Shown here in pieces: positions 35,965 to 43,648 of a stretch of DNA of 64,000 nucleotides. This DNA comes from CAYLNL01 sp964385175. GTDB taxonomy: Bacteria > Bacteroidota > Bacteroidia > Flavobacteriales > Flavobacteriaceae. The DNA lies in contig CAYLNL010000007.1 in NCBI GenBank assembly GCA_964385175.1, forward strand, positions 62,001 to 126,000, written 5' to 3'. Under the pieces are notes generated by a model. That model saw only the letters and a list, made by a program, of their open reading frames with translations, was not told where the DNA came from and ran no database searches. Positions within the stretch are counted from its first letter, which is position 1. Each line of letters begins with the position of its first letter. The position numbers were made by a program, and so were the translations under genes.

Positions 35965-36566
35965 CGTTCTAAATATGAGGTAGCGTGCCTGCCTTCGTTG
36001 AATATCAAATCTAATACACTTAAGTTTTCAATAAAGCCATATTTTCCCTGAAAAACCTGTGGATACGCCTCAAAGCCAAAAGAAATTTCTTTTTTAGAAT
36101 TAGAAAAACTCCTAAAGTCTAAGGCATTTTCATAAGTCTCTTTATAAGAATCGGCTCGCTCAAAACATATATTTATGGAGAGAAGCCGAGTTGTCAGCTG
36201 AATGGTTTCTAAGTTTAAATCTATTAAAAAAGTATGTTTTTTCTCAAACACAGGTACTATATCATCCTCATAAAATTCAAAAAAAGGAGAAGAGCGATAA
36301 TTCGTTTCCAGAGTTTTACGATGCTGCTTTCGCCAATCAAAATCATACGCTATTTTAACATTGCAATAGGTTTGATGCCCATCTTTTCCCGTATGTTGCA
36401 CAGGTACAGTTAGCAACTGTTTACCCATAGCCCCAAATAAATAGGTACGGTTTCGGTAAGTCTGTTTTTGATAATGGTCTGTAATTTCCCAGACAACCTC
36501 ACCCTTCAACATAGCCACAAAATAACTAACAGGTGGAAAGTAGGTAGGGTGGAGGAGAATTTTCAT
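35931..36566 (-). CDS. WbqC-like family protein
   Basis: The 211-residue protein starts MKILLHPTYFPPVSYFVAML and carries the pattern of the WbqC family, including YRNRTYLFGAMGKQLLTVPV, ETNYRSSPFFEFYED, LNLETIQLTTRLL and FSSL-like endings. The founding member lies in an O-antigen cluster; the activity is not established to my knowledge. In many Bacteroidota it is next to lepB, as part of lepB-dapB-DUF5683-parB-parA. Here a two-gene insertion separates it from lepB. Confidence 0.85.
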   Translation of the reverse strand: MKILLHPTYFPPVSYFVAMLKGEVVWEITDHYQKQTYRNRTYLFGAMGKQLLTVPVQHTGKDGHQTYCNVKIAYDFDWRKQHRKTLETNYRSSPFFEFYEDDIVPVFEKKHTFLIDLNLETIQLTTRLLSINICFERADSYKETYENALDFRSFSNSKKEISFGFEAYPQVFQGKYGFIENLSVLDLIFNEGRHATSYLERQSLNRAITGK

Positions 36567-36628
36567 AAATACTGGTAGATTTTTTTATCTCTTATTTTAT
36601 AAGTTTTTTTGAGTATGGAAATGTAGCT

Positions 36629-37225
36629 CTATAAATTTACACCAAGCGCCTTCTCAAGATTATATAATTCTTCCTTAACCCCATTTCTTATAATAAGTAT
36701 ATTCAACGATGGAATAAATTTATGCGAACCGCTCCCTTTTTGATAGATTTTGGGTTTATTTCCTTTCTTAAACAAATTTTTCATCTTGTCATGCCCATTC
36801 TTTCCATCAACTCTTTTAGTAGCAGCTATATCCAGGTAATTGCATAAACCTCTTATATCTCTTAAAAACCAATCTTCAATCATTCGCACTGCCCTAACCT
36901 CAAAAAAATTAGCAATACCCAATTCATTCACTTTCTTCTTTACACTGCTCCAGTTTATAGGCGGTTTTTGCGCTAACTCAAAAATATCGGTATCATAACA
37001 ACAAATTACTTTAAGTGTTATATTTATGTATTTTGGCAGTATTTCATGTTTAAGCTTTCGGGTTACCTTATTCTCAAACCTTGAAATACCTTTTACGTTG
37101 TATATTTTACAATCAAGAATAGCTGTTTTTGAATTTTGACGATAAAATTTTAAAAGCGCCTCATAAAACTCCTTTTCAGTTTCCCCTTCAACAAATAAAA
37201 TTACGAGTGTTTTCTCTCTTGGCAT
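36629..37225 (-). CDS. TOPRIM-like protein (RloB/DUF4276-type) of an ATPase-nuclease pair
   Basis: This 198-residue protein has the TOPRIM fingerprint: VEGETEKEF with the catalytic Glu at residue 13, and a DxD pair (D78-T-D80, in CCYDTDIFEL). A later region (KNGHDKMKNLFKKGNKPKIY, then QKGSGSHKFI) is basic and probably contacts nucleic acid. TOPRIM domains of this small kind partner AAA ATPases in AbiL, PARIS and OLD-type defence systems. It overlaps the ATPase stop by one base (TAATG on the minus strand), so the pair is translated together. The subfamily is not certain. The gene is AT-rich against its neighbours. Confidence 0.65.
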   Translation of the reverse strand: MPREKTLVILFVEGETEKEFYEALLKFYRQNSKTAILDCKIYNVKGISRFENKVTRKLKHEILPKYINITLKVICCYDTDIFELAQKPPINWSSVKKKVNELGIANFFEVRAVRMIEDWFLRDIRGLCNYLDIAATKRVDGKNGHDKMKNLFKKGNKPKIYQKGSGSHKFIPSLNILIIRNGVKEELYNLEKALGVNL

Positions 37226-38523
37226 TATTTACACAATTCGTTTAAGAACTCAGATGACCCATTAACACCTTCTATCATTTCGTCAAAAATTAAATCTCCT
37301 ACAGAAACCCCTTCTTCTTCAGCAACTCGCATTGCTTTATTGAATTTTGATTTTTTAATTTCCTTAAACACAGCAAGCCCACTATTATTAGGCACGCCGA
37401 TTTTAACAGCGTCAATTTTTAGATATTGAATTAAGTAAGGCGAATGGCTAGTCAATATCACTTTCGTATGTTCGGCTAACCCATCCAAAACCATTATCAG
37501 TTTTTGTAAAAGCCCTGGATGAATAGAATTTTCTAACTCCTCAAGTGTAAGTAAGGGAATTTTATTGATTTCTGCTGACAGTGTTAAAGCCAGCACATAA
37601 AACACTTTTTGTGAGCCCGCCGAAAGACTTTTTACGCTTGTTTGCTGATTATTATGAATTTCCTTTACCCGGATATCGTGCAGTTTCTCTGGGAAATAGA
37701 AAGGCACATCCCCTTTTCCTTCTTTAATAGCCATATATTCTTTTAAATCAACTTCAACAGCTTCAAAAGATTCTATACCGGGTAACAGAGACATAACAGC
37801 ATCTTTGAACAATTCGTATAAATTAGGACGTTGTTTTTTAAGACTATAAATGAAAAAAGCGATATTTGACTTGTTTGGTATATTCAAGGAATAATCTGGT
37901 TGCACAACCTCAGATACCATTCTCCCGTACATTGTATCTGGGTGTTCCAAAGCATCAATCTGGATAATATTTAGAGTATTAAGCTCATCAATTATATTGA
38001 TATAGAATAAATCGTCAAAATTCTTCAACTTATTTATAATAAGCTCATTTTTTTGAACTACCAGCTTTTTATCGCATCTGCCAGTGGGAGAAGGTAAGTA
38101 TAACCCATTTTCAAGATTTCGGCTTATATAGGCTTTAAACTTTGAATCGGCTTTAGTGGGTTTTATTTGTAAGATTTCCTCTTTAATTCGCTGCCCTTTT
38201 GTATTGTCATTTTTTATCCAATCAAAAGAATAAGCATACATTACCGTATATTTTTCATTTGAGAAATCAGTTATAAAAGTCAACTCAAACCGGAATGACT
38301 TATTATCTATATATTTATTGATAGGGATGAAGGGTTTGTATGCCATCATGTCGTTTTTTTCCCATGAGGGTTCTTTCATAAAATTTATCCCAAAATGTAT
38401 GGCAGCGATAATATTTGATTTTCCATAGTTGTTTAGGGCTATTAAGGCATTGAATTTGTTAAGGTGTAATTCAACCTTATCTATATTTGCAAAACCTTCT
38501 ATTGTTACTTTTTCTAATATCAT
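37225..38523 (-). CDS. AAA-type (OLD/ABC-like) ATPase of a two-gene module
   Basis: The 432-residue protein begins MILEKVTIEGFANIDKVELH, the start typical of SMC/OLD-like ATPases. Walker A is ALNNYGKSN (residues 29-37), in which the first Gly of GxxxxGKS is Ala. An ABC-type signature LSAGSQK lies about residue 305, Walker B with acidic residues in IPLLTLEELENSIHP about 328-342, and the H-loop VILTSHSPYLI near 360. There are no membrane segments. It is followed by the TOPRIM gene with a one-base overlap. ATPase plus small TOPRIM protein is the plan of several phage-defence modules (AbiL, PARIS), so a defence role is inferred. Local GC is about 30%, lower than the flanks. Confidence 0.75.
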   Translation of the reverse strand: MILEKVTIEGFANIDKVELHLNKFNALIALNNYGKSNIIAAIHFGINFMKEPSWEKNDMMAYKPFIPINKYIDNKSFRFELTFITDFSNEKYTVMYAYSFDWIKNDNTKGQRIKEEILQIKPTKADSKFKAYISRNLENGLYLPSPTGRCDKKLVVQKNELIINKLKNFDDLFYINIIDELNTLNIIQIDALEHPDTMYGRMVSEVVQPDYSLNIPNKSNIAFFIYSLKKQRPNLYELFKDAVMSLLPGIESFEAVEVDLKEYMAIKEGKGDVPFYFPEKLHDIRVKEIHNNQQTSVKSLSAGSQKVFYVLALTLSAEINKIPLLTLEELENSIHPGLLQKLIMVLDGLAEHTKVILTSHSPYLIQYLKIDAVKIGVPNNSGLAVFKEIKKSKFNKAMRVAEEEGVSVGDLIFDEMIEGVNGSSEFLNELCK

Positions 38524-38554
38524 ATTTGAAATAACTTATTTCGTTTCTTAGCCA

Positions 38555-38562
38555 CAAATATA
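38555..38562 (-). promoter_or_regulatory. -7 element of the ATPase-TOPRIM operon
   Basis: The minus strand reads TATATTTG, a perfect match, 31 bases upstream of the ATPase start. The surrounding 180 bases to the lepB end are very AT-rich with no other recognised feature. Confidence 0.55.
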
Positions 38563-38710
38563 TAAAATAAATTATTTTCTATTCTAATATGCAATAAAAA
38601 ATTTCGTACTTTAAATATAAACAACAAACTAATCATCCGTTAAAAATCGTAAACTTCAATCTTTAGATTTGGAGGTAATTAGTTTCGAGTTATAGAATCA
38701 ATATCAATAC

Positions 38711-40261
38711 TTATTTTTTCTGCTGTTTCCTAAAGTATCTATAGCCAAGCCATACTATCAGTGTCAATAAAAAGTATCTGAAATACGAAACGGGCTCGCC
38801 ACTGGCATGAACGGTAGTAAAAAGCCGCTTCCATCGTATTTTATTGAACCCTTTGGCGTGCGAATCCCAACTCATCCATATAAAGACGGGTTTCCCCACA
38901 ATGTGGTCTTCAGGAACATAACCCCAAAAACGACTATCTTCAGAGTTATGCCGATTGTCGCCCATCATCCAATAATAATTTTGTTTAAAAGTGTAGGAGT
39001 TAGCCGTTTTTCCATTAATTTTAATATCATTTCCCTCCACCGAGAGGCTATTCCCTTCATATTCTTCTATGATACGGCGATACAGGGGCAATGTTTTTAG
39101 GCTTAGAGCCACTGTTTTCCCTGCCTGTGGAATATAAATAGGTCCAAAATAATCCTCATTCCATTCAAAATCTAATTTATTAGGAAAAATTTTAGGATTA
39201 TATGTTCCGGCAGTTGCAACATACCGTTCCATTGCCAAAATATTAGGGTTGTTCTTCAATTTAGAAGCCGCTTCCTCCGTCAAACAATTAAAAAAATATA
39301 AATCTTTCTTATCCGGCACCATTCCAAAACCTTCTGTTACCCCATAACGTTGGTACATAAACTCTGGGCTCAGGTAGTTGCCATTGGTTTGCACCAAATA
39401 TGAAAACTGAGGTTTTGCCCTATCTGGCAAAACACTCTTTTGCCCATTTATATACACATACCCCTCTCGTATCTCCAGGCTATCTCCCGGAATACCTACA
39501 CACCGTTTAACATAATTAGATTTTTTGTCGATGGGTTTCCGAATTTGTCTGTCAGGGGTTTTAAAGAATTGAGTTACCGTATCAACCGGCCAATTAAACA
39601 CCACAATATCATTCCGTTTTATTTTTTGAAAACCGGGGAAGCGAAAGTAGGGAAGTTGTGGTTTTTTAAGGTAGGAACGTACTTTTATAATGGGAATAGT
39701 ATCGTGAACCATCGGGAAAGCCACAGCCGTCATAGGTGTTCGGGCGCCATAGTGAAATTTGCTCACAAACAGAAAATCGCCCACCAGCAATGTCTTTTCA
39801 AGCGAAGAGGTTGGAATTACATAAGGTTGCATAACATAGGTATGTACCAATGTAGCCGCCACTACAGCAAACAAGATAGAACTCACCCAATCTCCGGCGG
39901 TACTTCTGGGTTTTAGGCTTCGGTTTTCTACATAAGTTACTTTTTCAAAATAATTTACATAATAAATATACACCCCTAAAGTAAGAACCCCCAGAAAAGT
40001 ATCTGTCCGTGAGTTTTTGCCAAAACTGCGAAGCGTTTCCACCCAAATTACCGGGAACATTATGAGATTAATAATAGGAATAAACAACAGGAAAATCCAC
40101 CACCAGGGGCGATTGATTATTTTTAGCAAGATAACTGCATTATATACTGGAATCAACGCTTCCCATGGCTTTCTGCCGGCTTTTGCATATAATTTCCATG
40201 TTCCTAAGAAGTGAACTATCTGTACCACCAGGAAGAATATAAACCATTGTGTTGCTGTCAT
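38711..40261 (-). CDS. lepB: Signal peptidase I, Bacteroidota two-domain form
   Basis: The 516-residue inner-membrane protease removes signal peptides from exported proteins. The first 110 residues form an extra membrane domain (DUF5684-like: KLYAKAGRKPWEALIPVYNA and two hydrophobic stretches) absent from proteobacterial enzymes. The S26 domain follows: IPTSSLEKTLLVGDFLFVSK with catalytic Ser153, NYVKRCVGIPGDSLEI with the catalytic Lys, and MGDNRHNSEDSRFWG. A long insertion between the Lys box and the last motif is usual in this phylum. The final helix is near residues 495-510. Confidence 0.94.
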   Translation of the reverse strand: MTATQWFIFFLVVQIVHFLGTWKLYAKAGRKPWEALIPVYNAVILLKIINRPWWWIFLLFIPIINLIMFPVIWVETLRSFGKNSRTDTFLGVLTLGVYIYYVNYFEKVTYVENRSLKPRSTAGDWVSSILFAVVAATLVHTYVMQPYVIPTSSLEKTLLVGDFLFVSKFHYGARTPMTAVAFPMVHDTIPIIKVRSYLKKPQLPYFRFPGFQKIKRNDIVVFNWPVDTVTQFFKTPDRQIRKPIDKKSNYVKRCVGIPGDSLEIREGYVYINGQKSVLPDRAKPQFSYLVQTNGNYLSPEFMYQRYGVTEGFGMVPDKKDLYFFNCLTEEAASKLKNNPNILAMERYVATAGTYNPKIFPNKLDFEWNEDYFGPIYIPQAGKTVALSLKTLPLYRRIIEEYEGNSLSVEGNDIKINGKTANSYTFKQNYYWMMGDNRHNSEDSRFWGYVPEDHIVGKPVFIWMSWDSHAKGFNKIRWKRLFTTVHASGEPVSYFRYFLLTLIVWLGYRYFRKQQKK

Positions 40262-40436
40262 AATACCCTATTTTTAGGTTGAAGTATAAAATAAAGACGT
40301 AAAAATACCATATATTTTGAGTTTTAGCTTTAGAGTTTATAGTATTGAGCGTTGAGATTTTGAGACTTTTCCTCTGTTTTCTATGTTCTTTTTCCGTTCT
40401 AATTTATATCCCTCCATCCCTAATTCCATAGTTTTG

Positions 40437-41156
40437 CTACTCACCATTGCTAAAAAGACTCTCCAGTACATCTGTCATCGTATAAACTCCTTCTCTCCCT
40501 ACAAGCCATTCAGCAGCCATAAGCGCACCAAGAGCAAATCCTTCGCGATTGTGCGCAACGTGTTGCAACATTAGCGAATCTGTTGGCCCATTGTATTGTA
40601 CCGTGTGTGTGCCGGGAACAACCCCTGTTCGTTTTGACGTGATGGAAATGCCGCTTTCTCCAATATTTTCTCCTAATTTCCAATGTGTTTTGTTACTGTG
40701 TTTTATAATGTTTTCTGCCAATGTAATTGCCGTTCCGCTGGGAGCATCTAATTTTTTTTGATGGTGTATCTCCTCAATGCGCACACTGTAATCTGGCAGG
40801 TGTTTCATAATTGCAGCTAAGTAGGCATTCAGTCGGAAAAATACATGTACCCCCACACTAAAATTAGAGGCGTGCAAAAACGCCCCATTTTTCCCATGGC
40901 ATAAAGCAACAGCCTTATCATAATCTTGCAGCCAGCCAGTAGTACCAGAGATAACAGGAATCCCTCGCTCTAAACAAAATGAAATATTTTTTAAGGCCGC
41001 AGAAGGTACACTTATATCTATTCCTACATCTACTTGCAACGGATCAGGGAGAGGAGTAGTAGAGGTATGTGTCGCTGCAATGACATGTCCTTTCCCAGGC
41101 GCCAATTGCGCTATCATTTTTCCCATTTTTCCATATCCAAACAAGGCAATTCTCAT
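40437..41156 (-). CDS. dapB: 4-hydroxy-tetrahydrodipicolinate reductase
   Basis: The 239-residue enzyme reduces the dipicolinate intermediate in lysine and diaminopimelate synthesis. It shows the nucleotide motif MRIALFGYGKMGKMIAQLAP, GIPVISGTTGWLQ, SNFSVGVHVFFRLNAYLA, EIHHQKKLDAPSGTA (catalytic His and Lys) and RTGVVPGTHTVQYNGPTD. It starts 2 bases after the DUF5683 stop, within the parA-parB-DUF5683-dapB operon. lepB follows after 175 bases. Confidence 0.95.
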   Translation of the reverse strand: MRIALFGYGKMGKMIAQLAPGKGHVIAATHTSTTPLPDPLQVDVGIDISVPSAALKNISFCLERGIPVISGTTGWLQDYDKAVALCHGKNGAFLHASNFSVGVHVFFRLNAYLAAIMKHLPDYSVRIEEIHHQKKLDAPSGTAITLAENIIKHSNKTHWKLGENIGESGISITSKRTGVVPGTHTVQYNGPTDSLMLQHVAHNREGFALGALMAAEWLVGREGVYTMTDVLESLFSNGE

Positions 41157-41158
41157 AG

Positions 41159-41758
41159 TTAAAACCGATACGTTAGTGCAAGTCCCAGACCTGCTGTATA
41201 ATTATTTTCATATTGCTGGAATACCGGATGTAGCGTAAGGTCATCATTTACATTATATTGTTTCAAGTGAGCATCTACATTAGCATCTATAATATTGAGG
41301 AGATACAAGCCCACAGTAATCAAAATAGAAAGGTCGCGGTTGCGCTGGTAAAATTCCTGCGCATCCCGTAGCGCCTCATCCGACACGTCCGGGCTACCAG
41401 GAATAACACCAGAATTATTTATATCATAAAACTCATCGCTGGTTAAACCGGCTAACCGACTTTTGTAAGCATCGCGATAACGGTTATATTCATTGGTATT
41501 TCTCACATAAAAATAAACCCCTGTACCAAGAGCTCCATAAACAATGGGAATTTTCCAGTATTTTTTATTATAAGCCTGCCCTAAACCTGGCAGTACTGCC
41601 GAATAAAAAGCTGCTTTGCTGGGAGAAAGCGGATCTATCCTTGTTTTTTTTATAGGGATAGTATCTTGTATTACCATTGCCGATTCTACTGCGTCCTGGG
41701 CTATGGTTCTTCCAAAAGAGGAAAAGATAATTAGAAAAAATAAGAATCTATATATCAC
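41159..41758 (-). CDS. DUF5683 domain protein
   Basis: This is a 199-residue exported or membrane protein. It starts at GTG within a four-base GTGA overlap with the parB stop. The N-terminus (MIYRFLFFLIIFSSFGRTIAQ) is a signal peptide. The DUF5683 core is PSKAAFYSAVLPGLGQAYNK (about residues 46-65) followed by KKYWKIPIVYGALGTGVYFY, a characteristic segment, and a second helix with NLDANVDAHL-like sequence (IIDANVDAHLKQYNVNDDLT). The C-terminus is a short beta-hairpin. Function unknown; the position between parB and dapB is conserved in Bacteroidota. Confidence 0.85.
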   Translation of the reverse strand: MIYRFLFFLIIFSSFGRTIAQDAVESAMVIQDTIPIKKTRIDPLSPSKAAFYSAVLPGLGQAYNKKYWKIPIVYGALGTGVYFYVRNTNEYNRYRDAYKSRLAGLTSDEFYDINNSGVIPGSPDVSDEALRDAQEFYQRNRDLSILITVGLYLLNIIDANVDAHLKQYNVNDDLTLHPVFQQYENNYTAGLGLALTYRF

Positions 41759-42651
41759 TGGGTAAGCAGATTTTTCAACCGCAACAACTCTTCTTTTGAC
41801 TGAAAGGAGATAATGAGTTTTCCTGCCCCTTTTTTTCCTAATTGAATAGCTACCGGGGCTGAAAGGCGGGTAGTAAGCGCTGAAACGCTTTCGGTTAGAT
41901 AAGAAGGAGAAACTGCATTTTTTGTTTGTAAAGAATCAATACGGTTATTTTGATGTTTTTTTACCAGCGCCTCGGTAGCTCTTACCGAAAGAGAACGGGC
42001 TATAATTTTTTCATACACCTCCAGCTGCATTTTGCGGTCTTCCACAGTAAGAAGTGCCCTGCCATGCCCCATACTCACAAAACCATCTCGCATACCCGTT
42101 TGAATAATAGGGTCTAATTTCAATAACCGCAGGTAATTAGCTATAGTAGAGCGTTTTTTGCCCACGCGTGCACTCAGGCGCTCCTGCGTGAGTTGAATTT
42201 CTTCGATAAGCCGCCGATATGAAAGAGCAATTTCAATAGGATCTAAATCTTCTCGCTGAATATTTTCCACCAACGCCATCTCCAGTGATTCCTGGTCATT
42301 GGCAATACGCACATACGCAGGAATAGTAGGCAACCCTGCCACTTTAGAAGCCCGGTAGCGCCGCTCTCCCGAAACAAGCTGAAACTTGCCAAAGTCAATT
42401 TTTCGCACCGTTATAGGCTGAATAACTCCCAGCTCTTTTATAGAAGATGCCAGTTCCTGCAAGTTTTCCTCGTTAAAATGCGTTCGGGGCTGAAAAGGAT
42501 TGAGTTCAATAGCGTCTAATGCTATTTCCACAATATTTCCTATAACCTTATCCGCATTTTTATCAGAAGCCGTGCGTATATCATTGTCAGGATCTCTCAG
42601 CAAAGCCGATAAGCCTCTTCCCAATGCTTGTTTTTTGGTTGCCTGTGCCAT
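41755..42651 (-). CDS. parB: Chromosome partitioning protein ParB
   Basis: This 298-residue protein binds parS sites and, as a CTP-dependent clamp, spreads around the origin. An N-terminal ALGRGLSALL peptide likely interacts with ParA. The ParB/Srx domain has PFQPRTHFNEENLQELASSI, SGERRYRASKVAGLPTIPAY (the GERRYRA box) and ENIQREDLDPIEIALSYRRL. A helix-turn-helix follows (TQERLSARVGKKRSTIANYL), and a C-terminal dimerisation domain ends the protein. It abuts parA without spacing. I did not find a convincing parS in the window by eye. Confidence 0.95.
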   Translation of the reverse strand: MAQATKKQALGRGLSALLRDPDNDIRTASDKNADKVIGNIVEIALDAIELNPFQPRTHFNEENLQELASSIKELGVIQPITVRKIDFGKFQLVSGERRYRASKVAGLPTIPAYVRIANDQESLEMALVENIQREDLDPIEIALSYRRLIEEIQLTQERLSARVGKKRSTIANYLRLLKLDPIIQTGMRDGFVSMGHGRALLTVEDRKMQLEVYEKIIARSLSVRATEALVKKHQNNRIDSLQTKNAVSPSYLTESVSALTTRLSAPVAIQLGKKGAGKLIISFQSKEELLRLKNLLTQ

Positions 42652-43425
42652 TTAAACCATCTGTTTATTTCGCTCTATAAGTTCCTGCGCAAGTTGCAGG
42701 TAGTTTACAGCCCCCTTGCTGGCAGCATCATATTTAATAATACTCTCTCCATAACTGGGCGCTTCACTCAAACGCACATTGCGCTGGATAATGGTGCCAA
42801 AAACCATATCGCCAAAATGCTTTTGCACCTCTTCTACCACCTGGTTAGAAAGTCGCAACCGGGAATCATACATGGTTAGTAACATTCCTTCCACATCCAG
42901 GTTAGGATTGTGCAGTTTCTGTACACTTTTTATAGTATTTAATAATTTGCCTAATCCTTCCAGCGCAAAATACTCACACTGTATAGGAATAACCACCGAA
43001 TCGGCAGCTGTAAGGGCGTTGAGTGTTAACAAACCTAAAGAGGGAGCGCAATCAATAATAATATAATCATACAATCTTCTCAACCCGCCAATCGCTTTCT
43101 TAAGCATATATTCCCGTTCCTCCTTGTCCACCAATTCAATCTCTATAGCCACTAAATCAATATGTGCCGGAATAATATCTACGTTGGGCGATTCTGTTTT
43201 TAAAATCACCTCCGAGGCGCTTTGTGTGTGCTCTAACAACTGGTAGGTACCTGTCTGAACAGCCTCCAGGTCAATACCTAATCCAGATGTGGCGTTAGCC
43301 TGGGGGTCGGCATCTATAAGAAGCGTTTTTTTTTCCAAAACACCCAGTGAAGCTGCTAAGTTTACAGACGTAGTAGTTTTGCCTACTCCTCCTTTTTGAT
43401 TTACTACTGCAATTATTTTACCCAT
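42652..43425 (-). CDS. parA: Chromosome partitioning ATPase ParA
   Basis: The 257-residue deviant Walker-type ATPase has MGKIIAVVNQKGGVGKTTTS (K-G-G-V-G-K-T), LLIDADPQANATSGLG, YIIIDCAPSLGLLTLNAL and IPIQCEYFALEGLGKL. Length is that of chromosomal Soj/ParA, without an N-terminal HTH. It leads the operon with parB, DUF5683 and dapB. A -7-like TATTTTTA (complement of 43452-43459) lies 26 bases upstream. Confidence 0.95.
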   Translation of the reverse strand: MGKIIAVVNQKGGVGKTTTSVNLAASLGVLEKKTLLIDADPQANATSGLGIDLEAVQTGTYQLLEHTQSASEVILKTESPNVDIIPAHIDLVAIEIELVDKEEREYMLKKAIGGLRRLYDYIIIDCAPSLGLLTLNALTAADSVVIPIQCEYFALEGLGKLLNTIKSVQKLHNPNLDVEGMLLTMYDSRLRLSNQVVEEVQKHFGDMVFGTIIQRNVRLSEAPSYGESIIKYDAASKGAVNYLQLAQELIERNKQMV

Positions 43426-43648
43426 GTAAGAATGGTGCTATTTTAAACGGGTAAAAATACAACTATTTACGGGTTTAGAGGTTAAATTTTGTTAACAACC
43501 GTCTCAACTAATTCTACAATCTCAACAATGGTCAATCTCTCTGAGCGAGGGTAGTTTTTTGTAACTTGCATTCCAAATCAGGAAACAATCGTGCTGAAAA
43601 TCTTGCACCGCCTAAAGGAAGAGTAAGTGATTTTTAAATATGTTTTGA

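Noticed and set aside
42652..43648. parS sites or a replication origin near parAB
   Set aside because: No sequence close to the usual 16-bp parS palindrome and no DnaA-box cluster were found by eye; a motif scan would be needed.
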